From positions 1 to 64,000 of the forward strand of contig JABIFG010000282.1 in the NCBI GenBank assembly GCA_018650795.1: a DNA stretch of 64,000 nucleotides. Reading direction: 5' to 3'. Source of the stretch: Fidelibacterota bacterium. GTDB taxonomy: Bacteria; Fidelibacterota; UBA8477; JABMPR01. A program made the position numbers and the translations under genes. Shown piece after piece: positions 24,883 to 34,262 of the stretch; position 1 is the stretch's first letter, and each line of letters opens with the position of its first letter. Under the pieces are notes generated by a model that worked only from the letters and a program-made list of their open reading frames with translations, was not told where the DNA came from and searched no databases.

Positions 24883-26130
24883 GTGAAATCAAACAAATCG
24901 ATTATTTATAAGCTGGTGTTGTTGGCGATCTCAACAATACTCTTAGCCCAGCCACAGACCACCATTGAAACGACCAAGATGTCGGAGACCCTGTATCATT
25001 TTAAGGTCACAACTTTTTATCCTGTAAGCACGCTTGCCTCCATCGGTCCTGATGGTATTCTGTTGGTAGATCCCGGCATGGAGCAGTCACACACAGAGCT
25101 CATGAAAGTTTTGTCTGAACTGAGTGACATGAAGGTGACCAAAGTAATCAACACCCACTCCCATGATCACCATACCAGCATGAATAAGTACCTCGGTGAA
25201 TCAGCTGAAATTATCGCACATGCCGCCAGTACAGAGCTCATGCGGGGTGATCTAGATGTCTTGGTTGAATGGCCCAAAAAAGCCTTCCCCTCAACATCCA
25301 TTGACAGCGAAACCAGCTTTACCTTTAACGGTGAGGAAATTCGATTGATTCCTGTCGACGGGGGACACTGCAAAGATGACCTCTTGGTATATTTTCCCGA
25401 ATCAAAAGTAGCCTGTACCGGTGGTGTCCTAAAATCGGGCTCGTACCCCATGGTTGATTTTGCCCGTGGAGGTGATTTTAGAAACTTTGCCGTTCTGGCT
25501 CGGAACGCGCTTACCCTTTTCCCTCAAGATGTCACTTTTGTTCAATCCCATGGCGACAACTTCAATTATACCCAGGCCAATGAATATGTTGAACGACTTG
25601 ACAGAAGCATTCCATTGATCAAAAAAGCCGTGGCAGCTGGAGACACTCCCAAAAAAATGATTGATGAAAACATTCTTTCGGTAGTAGCTGATAGCGATCA
25701 TGCTTATCCAAACCGAAACTTTTGGATCCAAACAATCCACCGGGGATTGTCCATGGAAAATAATGGGGTGAAAAAATCTTTAACCGCTCCTCTTTACCAC
25801 GCCCTGGAAAAAGGCAACGGGAATGATGCCAGTAAAGTTTACAGGGAACTCAAAAAGTCGAATCCTGATGAATATGGTTTTAATGAAAATGTTCTCAACA
25901 CGCTGGGCTATTATCTACTTGGGAAAAACCGCCTGGAAGATGCTGTTACGATTTTTAAACTAAATGTTAAAGAATATCCCAAGTCTTTCAATGTCTATGA
26001 TAGTCTTGGAGAAGCGTATATGAATAAGGGTAGTCTCTGGCGGGCCAGGCGGAACTATAAAAAATCCATTCGGATCAACCCCAAAAACCAAAATGGCCTA
26101 GACATGCTGGAGAAACTCTCCTCGCAATAA
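24883..26130 (+). CDS. Secreted metallo-beta-lactamase-fold hydrolase with C-terminal TPR repeats
   Basis: A 415-residue protein starting at GTG with a strong GGAGGG site 6 bases upstream. The signal peptide spans about 1-22 (TILLAQ). The metallo-beta-lactamase core (about 40-240) has the metal loop NTHSHDHHTSMN, then GGHCKDD and VQSHGDNFNY histidines. The canonical H-x-H-x-D-H reads H-S-H-D-H-H: the Asp that ligates the second zinc is replaced by His, so the site may be mononuclear or altered. Residues about 330-415 hold tetratricopeptide-like helices (LGYYLLGKNRLEDAVTIF, YDSLGEAYMNKGSLWRARRNY). It looks like periplasmic hydrolases of the QDE/SdsA-like or lactonase kind; the substrate is unknown. 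It converges on the selenoprotein candidate gene. Confidence 0.8.
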   Translation: MKSNKSIIYKLVLLAISTILLAQPQTTIETTKMSETLYHFKVTTFYPVSTLASIGPDGILLVDPGMEQSHTELMKVLSELSDMKVTKVINTHSHDHHTSMNKYLGESAEIIAHAASTELMRGDLDVLVEWPKKAFPSTSIDSETSFTFNGEEIRLIPVDGGHCKDDLLVYFPESKVACTGGVLKSGSYPMVDFARGGDFRNFAVLARNALTLFPQDVTFVQSHGDNFNYTQANEYVERLDRSIPLIKKAVAAGDTPKKMIDENILSVVADSDHAYPNRNFWIQTIHRGLSMENNGVKKSLTAPLYHALEKGNGNDASKVYRELKKSNPDEYGFNENVLNTLGYYLLGKNRLEDAVTIFKLNVKEYPKSFNVYDSLGEAYMNKGSLWRARRNYKKSIRINPKNQNGLDMLEKLSSQ

Positions 26131-26157
26131 CACCACTCCGCAACACGTAACATAAAA

Positions 26158-26186
26158 GAAGAGGCCTCGAAATTCGAGGCCTCTTT
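26158..26186. terminator. Bidirectional terminator between convergent genes
   Basis: Perfect 10-base stem GAGGCCTCGA (26161-26170) / TCGAGGCCTC (26174-26183) with a 3-base loop, AA on the left and TTT on the right. It sits between the two convergent stop codons and can serve both strands. Confidence 0.85.
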
Positions 26187-26208
26187 GATTTCTCAATTTA
26201 AGAATAGT

Positions 26209-27264
26209 TTAGCTTGGTGTCTGGAACTTTGTTTTCTGTTCCTGATAGTAGCTGTCTTCTGGCTGAAGCACGATACATTCATCCATCACAGCAACAGCTT
26301 CATCGATACGACCAAGCTTCCAGAGAACCTCACCTTTGGTATCCATGATTTGTGCCTTATCTCTAGCGCCCTCGTCTTCAGCCAACAGGGCGATACCCTG
26401 ATTTATACGCTCCAGGGCGTTCTCAAGATTTAAGTCAAGCTCGGTCATGCGCCAGGCATAACCATTCAAAAGACCTGATGTTTCTTTCTGAACGCCAGAC
26501 ATAAAGTCAACATAACGACGATAGGTATCTGCTTCAGCAGCATTGTCTTTCATCCCACGATAAAAGTTACGTAAAGCATCATAAGCCTTTGGAAGCACTT
26601 CAGTATTAGTTTCGTTGTTGATAAATGAAACCAGTGTCTCAGGGTCTTGATTCTCTTTGGCGTGATACAGTGCCATTTTAAGGGCCGCCGTTGAGTGTAA
26701 CAAGGGCTCTACAGATTCGAGCCCAAAGAGTATTTCCCAGTAGGTCATGGCAGCCTGGAGGCCACTCATAGTTTCTACCTTACCCGCCAAAGAAACTAGC
26801 AGGTCAGCATTGTCTGGATCTTCCTGAAGCTGTCGCACAAGATCAGGAACCGTGTTGATTCCATTGCGAATGCGGGTCATTTCTGCCAGATATTCAGCTG
26901 GTGGTCTGTAACCTACAATACGATCAATTTCGTTGCCCTCTTCGTCAACAAAGACATAGGAGGGAATAGAGTGAATATTGAAGCGTTTTGACAAATCGTC
27001 GTTTTGGGAAGAATCAACATTTAAATGATAGGAAACAAAATTTTCAGATGTATATGCTATGAGAGCGGGGTCAATAAATGTTTCGGCGTCCAGCCGATTA
27101 CAGGAGCCTCACCATTTTGCCCAGAACTCGTAGCCAACTATTTTTCCGTTAGCCTCTACTTGAACACTAGCATCAGTAATCCATGGGTAAACCGGTTCTT
27201 TTTCTGCACAGGCCAGGATCATCATTCCGGCTATCGCGACGAACCACACTTTTCTTATTTTCAT
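26209..27264 (-). CDS. Thioredoxin-like lipoprotein with TPR region; candidate selenoprotein (in-frame TGA at the redox site)
   Basis: Read from the ATG at 27264, the frame gives a 351-residue product if TGA at 27109-27111 (codon 52) is decoded. The N-terminus MKIRKVWFVAIAGMMILAC is a lipoprotein signal (Cys19). The frame then reads YEFWAKW-TGA-GSCNRLD, exactly where thioredoxins have W-C-x-x-C, so the residue would be Sec in a U-G-S-C motif. After it come FVSYHLNVD, LSKRFNIHSIPSYVFVDEEG (cis-Pro loop) and from about 140 on TPR-like helices. The 299 codons after TGA contain no stop. Starting the gene after the TGA (near 26994) would leave half a thioredoxin fold without signal or active site. 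A GC-rich hairpin follows the TGA at the right distance (27083-27097). Alternatives are a fresh nonsense mutation or a base error. Selenocysteine machinery is not in the window. Likely role: periplasmic thiol redox. Confidence 0.75.
27083..27097 (-). promoter_or_regulatory. bSECIS-like stem-loop directly downstream of the in-frame TGA
   Basis: In the mRNA, UCGGC-UGGAC-GCCGA forms a perfect 5-bp stem with a 5-base loop whose second and third bases are GG. The loop guanines lie 18-19 bases after the UGA. Bacterial SECIS elements need a short apical stem with a G in the first two loop bases, roughly 16-37 bases from UGA. A lower UGU/ACA helix could extend it. No experimental support. Confidence 0.6.
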
Positions 27265-27400
27265 AACAATCCTTTCAAACTCTCAAATCAAAAATATAGT
27301 CATGTGAAACTATTGTCAGTGGCAGGAGATTGCAACGCTCATTCCGGCTCAAATCATCTTTGCACCTGGCAAAAGCTAAGCGCTATCATGGATTGAAGAT

Positions 27401-27426
27401 AAAAAGCCAACTGAAGGTGGCTTTTT
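27401..27426 (-). terminator. Rho-independent terminator downstream of the act operon
   Basis: Stem AAAAAGCCA (27401-27409) / TGGCTTTTT (27418-27426) with an 8-base loop. Read on the minus strand it ends in TTTTT after the stem. It separates the act operon from the selenoprotein candidate gene. Confidence 0.8.
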
Positions 27427-27455
27427 TATTTATCTGTGTGGATTCGGTGGGCTCT

Positions 27456-27479
27456 AACGCCCGACTTAAGTCGGGCGTT
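27456..27479. terminator. Perfect 24-base palindrome after actF
   Basis: AACGCCCGACTT/AAGTCGGGCGTT is perfectly self-complementary and lies 10 bases after the actF stop. It probably forms a first 3'-end hairpin ahead of the terminator at 27401-27426. The T-run is on the plus strand. Confidence 0.6.
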
Positions 27480-27489
27480 TTAGAAAAGT

Positions 27490-28674
27490 CTAGTGAACAG
27501 TGTGCTCAATGGATTTCTGTAGCTTGGGATCACCCATGGCAATGATGGGATCTTTGCCCGACTTCATGGACACCCACCACAGAAAGATACCACCAATCCC
27601 AAGGAGTGTAGTAAAATGCATCCACGAAAGCTGGAGGTGGTTGTCATTAAACGTAGGGTTGATCATCCAGAAGTGATCAACATAGTGCATAAACAGAGCC
27701 AGGCTGGAAATAGATACGATTAACACCGGAATCCTTTTTACAGCCCTGAAAGCCAGAACTATAAATGGCACAATAAAATGAAACATGATCAAAAAGAGGC
27801 TGACGTACTTCCAGCCATGCTCCCAGCGGTGGAGAAACCAGATGGTTTCCTCGGGAATGTTGCCATACCAGATCAGGAAGTACTGGGCGCCACCGATATA
27901 GGCCCACCAGGCCGTAAAGGCGAAAAGGAATTTTCCCAGATCATGGGTGTGTTCCGCGGTTACGATTTCACCTGCTCCATTATTTCGTAATCTTATCGCC
28001 ATTATGGATAACAAAGCAAGAGAAGCCAAAAAGCCCCCTGACCACACATACACACCAAAAATGGTTGAGTACCAGTGGGGATCAAGACTCATGAGCCAGT
28101 CAAAAGCGAAGACTGTTACCGTAATGGCGTACAGAACTGTGCCGCCGGCAGCCAGACGGCGCATTTTTCCAAGACTTGCCGCATCACCACCATCTTGAGC
28201 TATAGACAGCTTTCTCAAGCCGTGAGCCAGCCATGACCAAATTGCAAAAATGACGATACCGCGGATAAAAAAGAAGGTTGTATTAAGATAAGGTGCTTTC
28301 CACTGCAGGATCTTATCATGCATGACATGGGGATCGTCCACGTGTGACCAATGAAATAGATCGTGCATTCCAAAGAAAAGCGGGATCATCAGCAAACCCA
28401 TAATGGGCAGGGCGCAAGCCAGGTTTTCAGCGACGCGTCGCATGACCACACCCCAATAGGCTCCAGTAATGTGATGAATGAGGACAAAGAATAGTCCCCC
28501 CAGTCCTATTGTGGTAAAAAAGGTGAAGGCGGTGAGATAGGCCTGGAAGAATTGTGCATGATCCATAAATGCACCTATCACCGAAAGCAGCAAGCCGACA
28601 CCACCAGCAATCAAAGCCTTCTGGGTGAATGAGCTAGTCTCTAATAACATGTATGTGTTTTTGTCGAATTTCAT
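27490..28674 (-). CDS. actF: Alternative complex III membrane subunit ActF
   Basis: A 394-residue inner-membrane protein with about ten helices, last gene of the alternative complex III operon. Family features include FFTTIGLGGLFFVLIHHITGAYWGVVMRR, MSLDPHWYSTIFGVYVWSGG and the His-rich FHFIVPFIVLAFRAVKR, typical of the NrfD/PsrC-like ActF subunit. With ActC it forms the membrane quinol-binding part that passes electrons to the heme and iron-sulfur subunits. It begins 16 bases after the actE stop. Two hairpins follow its stop. Confidence 0.92.
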   Translation of the reverse strand: MKFDKNTYMLLETSSFTQKALIAGGVGLLLSVIGAFMDHAQFFQAYLTAFTFFTTIGLGGLFFVLIHHITGAYWGVVMRRVAENLACALPIMGLLMIPLFFGMHDLFHWSHVDDPHVMHDKILQWKAPYLNTTFFFIRGIVIFAIWSWLAHGLRKLSIAQDGGDAASLGKMRRLAAGGTVLYAITVTVFAFDWLMSLDPHWYSTIFGVYVWSGGFLASLALLSIMAIRLRNNGAGEIVTAEHTHDLGKFLFAFTAWWAYIGGAQYFLIWYGNIPEETIWFLHRWEHGWKYVSLFLIMFHFIVPFIVLAFRAVKRIPVLIVSISSLALFMHYVDHFWMINPTFNDNHLQLSWMHFTTLLGIGGIFLWWVSMKSGKDPIIAMGDPKLQKSIEHTVH

Positions 28675-28690
28675 AGTGCGCTCAAGACCT

Positions 28691-29254
28691 TTAATTCTTT
28701 TGTAGTGATCGGAGGTAGCCGATTATAGCCCAGCGATCTTCTACGGATACTTGCGCTTTGAGTGATGGCATGTTGAGCCAACCAGCTGTGATAGCGTTGA
28801 ACATGTGTCCATCGCTCAAATTTATGATGCGCTCATCATAAAAATTGGCTGGTGGTATAGGGTATTTATAGAACAGTATTTTACCCTGGCCGTCGGCGTT
28901 TATGCCGTGACAGGCAGAACAGTAGATATCATAGCGTTCTTCACCACGCTTAAGCATGTTTGCAGTAAATACCATGGGGGCCGAGGCTATAAGTTCACCG
29001 GCAGCATTTTTACCGTGGTAGTAAGCATCATCAGCGCGTAATTCATCGCGAGCCACCGTTCCTTCTACGGGTGTCCGCATGGTTGCGCCATCCACAAAAA
29101 AGTTACTCTCAGACTGAGCCTTATACTTTTTTTGTGAATCCATATTGGGGTTCAGATGAACCGGGGGCTTGTCGGAATAATTTCCGCGACCACAAGTGAC
29201 AATCATTAAAATTGAAACGGTCAATAACATCAATCGAGTAAGTCGTTTTTTCAT
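28691..29254 (-). CDS. actE: Alternative complex III monoheme cytochrome c subunit ActE
   Basis: I start at the ATG giving MKKRLTRLMLL (187 aa), because it opens a lipoprotein signal (IVTCGRG) and lies 11 bases after actD. The frame runs open further upstream into actD without similarity. One heme c site, YCSACHGINADGQG, is followed by a distal Met in the NMPSLK segment of a class I cytochrome c. The N-terminal part DKPPVHLNPNMDSQKKYKAQ is typical of ActE. It hands electrons towards soluble cytochrome c or the oxidase on the periplasmic side. Confidence 0.92.
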   Translation of the reverse strand: MKKRLTRLMLLTVSILMIVTCGRGNYSDKPPVHLNPNMDSQKKYKAQSESNFFVDGATMRTPVEGTVARDELRADDAYYHGKNAAGELIASAPMVFTANMLKRGEERYDIYCSACHGINADGQGKILFYKYPIPPANFYDERIINLSDGHMFNAITAGWLNMPSLKAQVSVEDRWAIIGYLRSLQKN

Positions 29255-29264
29255 GATTATCTCC

Positions 29265-29798
29265 TTACTCGCCAGCCACCAGCTCAACATCGGTACCACC
29301 AATTGAGCTGAGAAATTCTTGAATTTTCTGGTCGTCAAACTGTTCATCGTCTGACTCAATGCTGACATAGAAAGCATCGTCGGTCACTTTTGCAAATTTG
29401 TCTGAATAGAATACCGGATGATGCAAACGGGGAAGCCTGTTTAGGTGGAACATACCAAAGACAGCCCCAAAAGCGCCAAAAAGCACAAAGAGTGCAAAGG
29501 TAACGATGACGAAAGCCTGCCAACTGAAGAATGGCTTGCCTGATATCACCAGGGGATATTCAACAGCTGCAACCCAATACTGCAGCCCCATACCAATTGT
29601 CGCACCGGCGAGAGTCATTCCACCAACAATATAGCCGAGAGGGGAACGCTTGAGACCCATGGCATCATCCATCCCATGGATCGGGAAGGGAGAGTGACAA
29701 TCAAAACTTTTATAGCCAGCATCACGAATTTTCTTGGCTGCCTCAATAAGTTCAGCAGGATTCGCAAAGCGGGCGAGAGCACCTAATGTTTGACTCAT
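29265..29798 (-). CDS. actD: Alternative complex III subunit ActD (DUF3341)
   Basis: A 177-residue protein with two membrane helices (about 55-80 and 90-115). The DUF3341 signature is present: [39 protein letters not shown] and the proline-rich [16 protein letters not shown]. ActD is a structural subunit of the quinol:cytochrome c oxidoreductase. The start overlaps the actC stop by 4 bases (translational coupling). Confidence 0.92.
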   Translation of the reverse strand: MSQTLGALARFANPAELIEAAKKIRDAGYKSFDCHSPFPIHGMDDAMGLKRSPLGYIVGGMTLAGATIGMGLQYWVAAVEYPLVISGKPFFSWQAFVIVTFALFVLFGAFGAVFGMFHLNRLPRLHHPVFYSDKFAKVTDDAFYVSIESDDEQFDDQKIQEFLSSIGGTDVELVAGE

Positions 29799-31210
29799 TT
29801 GGCACCTCCATCGTGTGGATAGTTATGGGGATCGGCTTCCGGCAGCACGCCTTTAACTTCTGAGAGCGCTACCATGGGTAAAAATCTCAGGAAAAGCAGG
29901 AAGAAAGTAAAGAAAAGTCCAAAGCTTCCTACAAAGGTCAAGATATCCCAGATAGACGGCGAGTAATAATCCCAACTGGAAGGGAGAAAATCACGCGATA
30001 ATGAGGTTACTGTAATCACAAAACGTTCAAACCACATGCCGATATTTACAAAAATAGATGCGACAAACATAACCGGGATACTGCGGCGTAATTTCTTAAA
30101 CCAAAAAATTTGGGGCGTGATCACATTACAGGTAAACATAATCCAATAAGCCCAGGCATAAGGTCCCAGGGCGCGATTGATAAACGCAAAGACCTCGAAT
30201 TCATTCCCCGAATACCAGGCAATAAAAAATTCTGTCATATAGGCATAGCCCACCATGGAGCCGGTAACCAGGATGATCTTGTTCATTTTCTCAAGATGGT
30301 TAACTGTGATTATATCTTCGAGGCCATAGATCTTTCTGGCAATAATGGCCAGGGTCATAACCATACCAAAACCCGAGAATACTGCACCCGCTACAAAGTA
30401 TGGCGGGAAGATAGTGGTATGCCATCCAGGCACCATGCTGGTTGCAAAGTCTGTTGCCACAACGGAGTGAACAGATAAAACCAACGGTGTCGCCAGCCCA
30501 GCTAACATGAGATAAGCTTTTTCATAATGTTGCCATTGACGATTTCCACCTCTCCAACCGAGAGCAAAGAAGCCTAATACCTTTTTGCGTACTTTTGTGG
30601 CGCGGTCTCTCAGGGTGGCCAGATCGGGAATAAGACCAACATACCAGAAGAGAGTAGAAACTGTGAAATAAGTTCCAACGGCGAAGATATCCCATAGAAG
30701 CGGGCTTCTAAAGTTGGGCCAGATCAACATCTGGTTGGGAATTGGAAACATGTAGTAGGCCAACCAGATTCTGCCAACGTGAATACCTGGAAAAACCAGA
30801 GCTGTAATCACAGCAAAAATTGTCATTGCCTCAGCAAAGCGGTTAATGGCCGTCCTCCACTGTTGTCTCAATAAAAACAGAATGGCTGAAATCAGGGTTC
30901 CGGCATGACCAATACCCACCCAGAACACAAAGTTTACAATGGCCCAACCCCATCCAACGGGGTTGTTCAGGCCCCAGATGCCAGTGCCTTCCCAGGCCAA
31001 CCAGCCAATGGCTCCCAACAGAACCATCATACCGGAAACGGCCATAGCAAACAACAGATACCATTTCGGTGGAGCTGGTGTTTCTACGATTCCGCTGACT
31101 TTATCCGTCAGGGTGCTGAAGGTATGGCCACCAGTAACTAGCAATTCCTCGCCCCCGATTGCTTCAGTGGCAGCGGAATCTCTTTGGGGATGTTTATTTA
31201 ATATACTCAC
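29795..31210 (-). CDS. actC: Alternative complex III membrane subunit ActC (NrfD-like)
   Basis: A 471-residue NrfD/PsrC-type protein with about ten helices. [20 protein letters not shown] is the diagnostic quinol-site segment (conserved His). The family stretch [24 protein letters not shown] follows, then the conserved [19 protein letters not shown]. It is the major quinol-oxidising membrane subunit. It follows actB after 34 bases and overlaps actD. Confidence 0.94.
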   Translation of the reverse strand: MSILNKHPQRDSAATEAIGGEELLVTGGHTFSTLTDKVSGIVETPAPPKWYLLFAMAVSGMMVLLGAIGWLAWEGTGIWGLNNPVGWGWAIVNFVFWVGIGHAGTLISAILFLLRQQWRTAINRFAEAMTIFAVITALVFPGIHVGRIWLAYYMFPIPNQMLIWPNFRSPLLWDIFAVGTYFTVSTLFWYVGLIPDLATLRDRATKVRKKVLGFFALGWRGGNRQWQHYEKAYLMLAGLATPLVLSVHSVVATDFATSMVPGWHTTIFPPYFVAGAVFSGFGMVMTLAIIARKIYGLEDIITVNHLEKMNKIILVTGSMVGYAYMTEFFIAWYSGNEFEVFAFINRALGPYAWAYWIMFTCNVITPQIFWFKKLRRSIPVMFVASIFVNIGMWFERFVITVTSLSRDFLPSSWDYYSPSIWDILTFVGSFGLFFTFFLLFLRFLPMVALSEVKGVLPEADPHNYPHDGGAK

Positions 31211-31244
31211 TTTTGAGTCCCATATAATTTCATTGGTTCAAGAC

Positions 31245-34200
31245 CTACGCCGTATGCTCAACTGCAGCATGTCCAGATTCCAATTCAGGATTCGGATTGC
31301 GCAGCTTGGCACCATAGCTGGTTCGTGGTTTCAAGTTCAATTCACCTAACAATGAATAGTCCCTGTTCTGTGCTTTTATTTTGGAAACTTCGCTATTGGG
31401 GTCGTTAATGTTTCCAAAAGCAATGGCATCGGTGGGACAGGCCTGCTGACAAGCAACTACGATATCGCTTTCTTCCAATTCCCGGCCTTCGTTCTTAACT
31501 TCGATCTTGGCAACATTGATTCGCTGTACACAAAAAGTACATTTCTCCATGACACCGCGGAAACGGATGGAGACATCAGGATTCATAGCCATTTGTACAA
31601 TCTCTGGCATATCCTTGGTGAAGTTGAAGAAGTTGAAGCGTCGAACTTTATAGGGACAGTTGTTGGCGCAATAACGAGTTCCAATACAGCGATTATAGGC
31701 CATTTCGTTCAGACCTTCTTCGCTATGGGTTGTGGCTGCTACAGGACAAACACCCTCACAAGGCGCCAGCTCACAATGCTGACAGGCAATGGGCTGAAAG
31801 ACCATTTCGGGATCTTCAACATCACCTGTATAATAGCGGTCCAGACGAATCCAGCTCATATCACGACCGTTATTCACTTCTTCCTTGCCAATAACGGGAA
31901 TATTGTTTTCGCTCTGACAGGCAATCGTACATGCGCTACAGCCGGTACAGCTGGTCAGGTCAATGGACATGCCCCATTGGTTTCCTTCCGAATAATCATG
32001 CTCTTTCCACATGGATTTGAGCTCATTATTTTCTGCGAAGGCCATGGCAAATTCTGGGTCTTTCTGGTAATCAGCCAGTGTGCTCTCGCGGACGATGGTC
32101 GGCAAGCGCTCCTGAATGGCTTCTGCAGCCAGTTTTTCTTCATCAAAACCATGATTATCCTGAACACAGGCCAGGGTATGAGTGCCGAAAGCTTTTTCAG
32201 CTGAAAAGCCGGAGGCAATACTCATCCCGGAGGCATTGCGCAAGACACTTACGTTGGCACCAACACCAGTAGAAACACGACCAATTTCACGGCCATAACC
32301 CAACTCAAGAGCAAGAGTATTGTCAGCCATGCCTGGTTGTATCCAAACAGGCAGCACTACATCAACACCACCGCTTGAGATCTTCAGGCGGTCTTCATTT
32401 TTTACACCAAGATTCATGGCCGTATTGGCTGAAATCAGTGCAACATTATCCCAGGTCAGCTTAGTTACGGGATCGGGCAGTTCCTGCATCCAACCATTGT
32501 TGGCATATCGACCATCATGGTTGGAGAAGGAGCTTGTAAAAATGACTTCCATATCACCCGCAGAAGCCGTCGATGAATAATACCGACTCATGGAAACAGC
32601 GCCTTGAGCTCGAGTCTTGTTTACTGCTACAGAGGATTCTCTGCTGGAGGCAAGAAAACCATCATGAACGACTTTGCGCCAGGCTTTTTCAAAATTAGAT
32701 GAACCTATAATATCTTTCCAGGTTTCTTGAACCACGCCGTAAGCCCAAACTTCTTCATCGGCTACCAGGTCAGCCAGGACATCAACATTGCTTTTACCAT
32801 CAAATAGTGGAGCGATGAGAGGTTGAATGACTCCAACACCACCATACCCAGAGACATCTCCCCAGCTTTCCAGGAAATGTGCTTCAGGAATATGCCAGGT
32901 TGTCTTTGCTGAGGTTTCATCTACATGTGAAGATAAATGTACAGAATATTTAACCTTTGTAAGGCCTGTTAAAAAGTCAACATCGGCGGGTGCTTGATAA
33001 ACTGGATTACCACCCAGAATTATCAGTGATTCCACCTTGCCGGCATTCATTGCTTGGCCCAGCTCAACAAAAGACTTCAGGCTGGAAGCCTGCATGTCAG
33101 GGTTTAAAGTGTAGCTTACTGTTTTATTGGTGTTGCTTAACACATCATTTATCAGAGCAATCAGTGTGTGCACTTCAGCGGGCTGGCGACGGCCACCCAG
33201 CACCAGCGAGTTACCCTTGTTGTGAATCAAGTCTTTGGCAACAGCGCTAATCCACTTTTTATCAAAATTGGCGTTGACGCGTGGAGCACGAATATTCAAT
33301 CCTTGTGCGCTAAGTTCGTGTGCCAGGGCTGCAGCAAACATACCGACCTGTCCACTCTGAACTCTCAGGCGATGATCTGCCATGCCGCCAGTAATGGTAT
33401 AAGTTCCCTCAACCACATAGAGACGATTCATGCTGTCTTTTTCAGAACGGACCTTTCGACGAGAGGCAAAATCCCGTGCATGGGGAATGTCATTGCTATC
33501 CATTTGGAGAAAATCAGAATCCAAAGACAATACGACATTAGCGTCTTTAAAATTATATCTGGGTTGAGCCGGGGTCCCTGTTGCAGCCCCAACGCCAGCA
33601 AAAACATTCTCATCACTGACACTGTCATAGGTAACCCATTGCGCCTGTGGGAACTTCTTCTTGAAGGCCTTACTGAGGCGCATCATTGTGGGAGAGGTGA
33701 AACTTTCAGAGAGGATGGCCAGTCCTTCGCCACCATTTTCGGTATATTGATCCGTCTGTTTTTTCCAGGCTGCCCGATAGGAGCTCCAGGTGGAGTTTTT
33801 GCCTTTATTTAATACCATTTGCGAGCGGTCTGGATCGTACAGGTTGAGCATTTCAGCCTGCATAAAAACATTTGAAGAGCCGCCAGAAGCTGGATGGAGC
33901 TTATTGCCCTCTATCTTAGTGGGACGACCTTCGTGACTTTCGACCAACAAACCAAAGGATTCATTTCCAAAAGGCATGCTGGTGGCGTAATACTGTGGTT
34001 TTCCAGGAATAATCTCTTCTGGTTTAACCACGTAGGGGATGATTTTCTCGACAGGTCGTCGACAGCTGGTTAAACCAGCCAGCGCCATGGAAGCACCCAT
34101 CAAGCCTAAAAATTTTCTGCGTGAAACAGGGTTTTTCAACTCATCGGCACCCTCTGGAAATTCTTTTTCAACCAATTCCTTGAATTCTGGAGTTTCGGCG

Positions 34201-34262
34201 AGATGATCCAGGCTACGCCAGTATTTTTTACCCTGTGTGCTGGGGTTTATTGCGTTACTCAT
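31245..34262 (-). CDS. actB: Alternative complex III iron-sulfur / molybdopterin-fold subunit ActB
   Basis: A 1005-residue periplasmic subunit. I choose the ATG giving MSNAINPSTQG, because it overlaps the actA stop as ATGA; another Met lies three codons upstream. A Tat signal VSRRKFLGLMGASMALAG ends in LTSC, so it is exported folded and possibly lipid-anchored. The first about 750 residues resemble a molybdopterin oxidoreductase without cofactor ligands. The C-terminal ferredoxin part has four cysteine clusters: CTGCSACTIAC, CQHCELAPCEGVC, CIGTRYCANNC and CTFCVQ...CQQACPTDAI. It carries electrons within the complex from the membrane to the heme subunits. Confidence 0.95.
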   Translation of the reverse strand: MSNAINPSTQGKKYWRSLDHLAETPEFKELVEKEFPEGADELKNPVSRRKFLGLMGASMALAGLTSCRRPVEKIIPYVVKPEEIIPGKPQYYATSMPFGNESFGLLVESHEGRPTKIEGNKLHPASGGSSNVFMQAEMLNLYDPDRSQMVLNKGKNSTWSSYRAAWKKQTDQYTENGGEGLAILSESFTSPTMMRLSKAFKKKFPQAQWVTYDSVSDENVFAGVGAATGTPAQPRYNFKDANVVLSLDSDFLQMDSNDIPHARDFASRRKVRSEKDSMNRLYVVEGTYTITGGMADHRLRVQSGQVGMFAAALAHELSAQGLNIRAPRVNANFDKKWISAVAKDLIHNKGNSLVLGGRRQPAEVHTLIALINDVLSNTNKTVSYTLNPDMQASSLKSFVELGQAMNAGKVESLIILGGNPVYQAPADVDFLTGLTKVKYSVHLSSHVDETSAKTTWHIPEAHFLESWGDVSGYGGVGVIQPLIAPLFDGKSNVDVLADLVADEEVWAYGVVQETWKDIIGSSNFEKAWRKVVHDGFLASSRESSVAVNKTRAQGAVSMSRYYSSTASAGDMEVIFTSSFSNHDGRYANNGWMQELPDPVTKLTWDNVALISANTAMNLGVKNEDRLKISSGGVDVVLPVWIQPGMADNTLALELGYGREIGRVSTGVGANVSVLRNASGMSIASGFSAEKAFGTHTLACVQDNHGFDEEKLAAEAIQERLPTIVRESTLADYQKDPEFAMAFAENNELKSMWKEHDYSEGNQWGMSIDLTSCTGCSACTIACQSENNIPVIGKEEVNNGRDMSWIRLDRYYTGDVEDPEMVFQPIACQHCELAPCEGVCPVAATTHSEEGLNEMAYNRCIGTRYCANNCPYKVRRFNFFNFTKDMPEIVQMAMNPDVSIRFRGVMEKCTFCVQRINVAKIEVKNEGRELEESDIVVACQQACPTDAIAFGNINDPNSEVSKIKAQNRDYSLLGELNLKPRTSYGAKLRNPNPELESGHAAVEHTA

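Noticed and set aside
26209-26994. Gene starting at 26994 as a complete TPR protein
   Set aside because: It starts at a TTG within a thioredoxin fold, lacks the active site and signal, and the frame upstream encodes exactly the missing part, interrupted by only one TGA.
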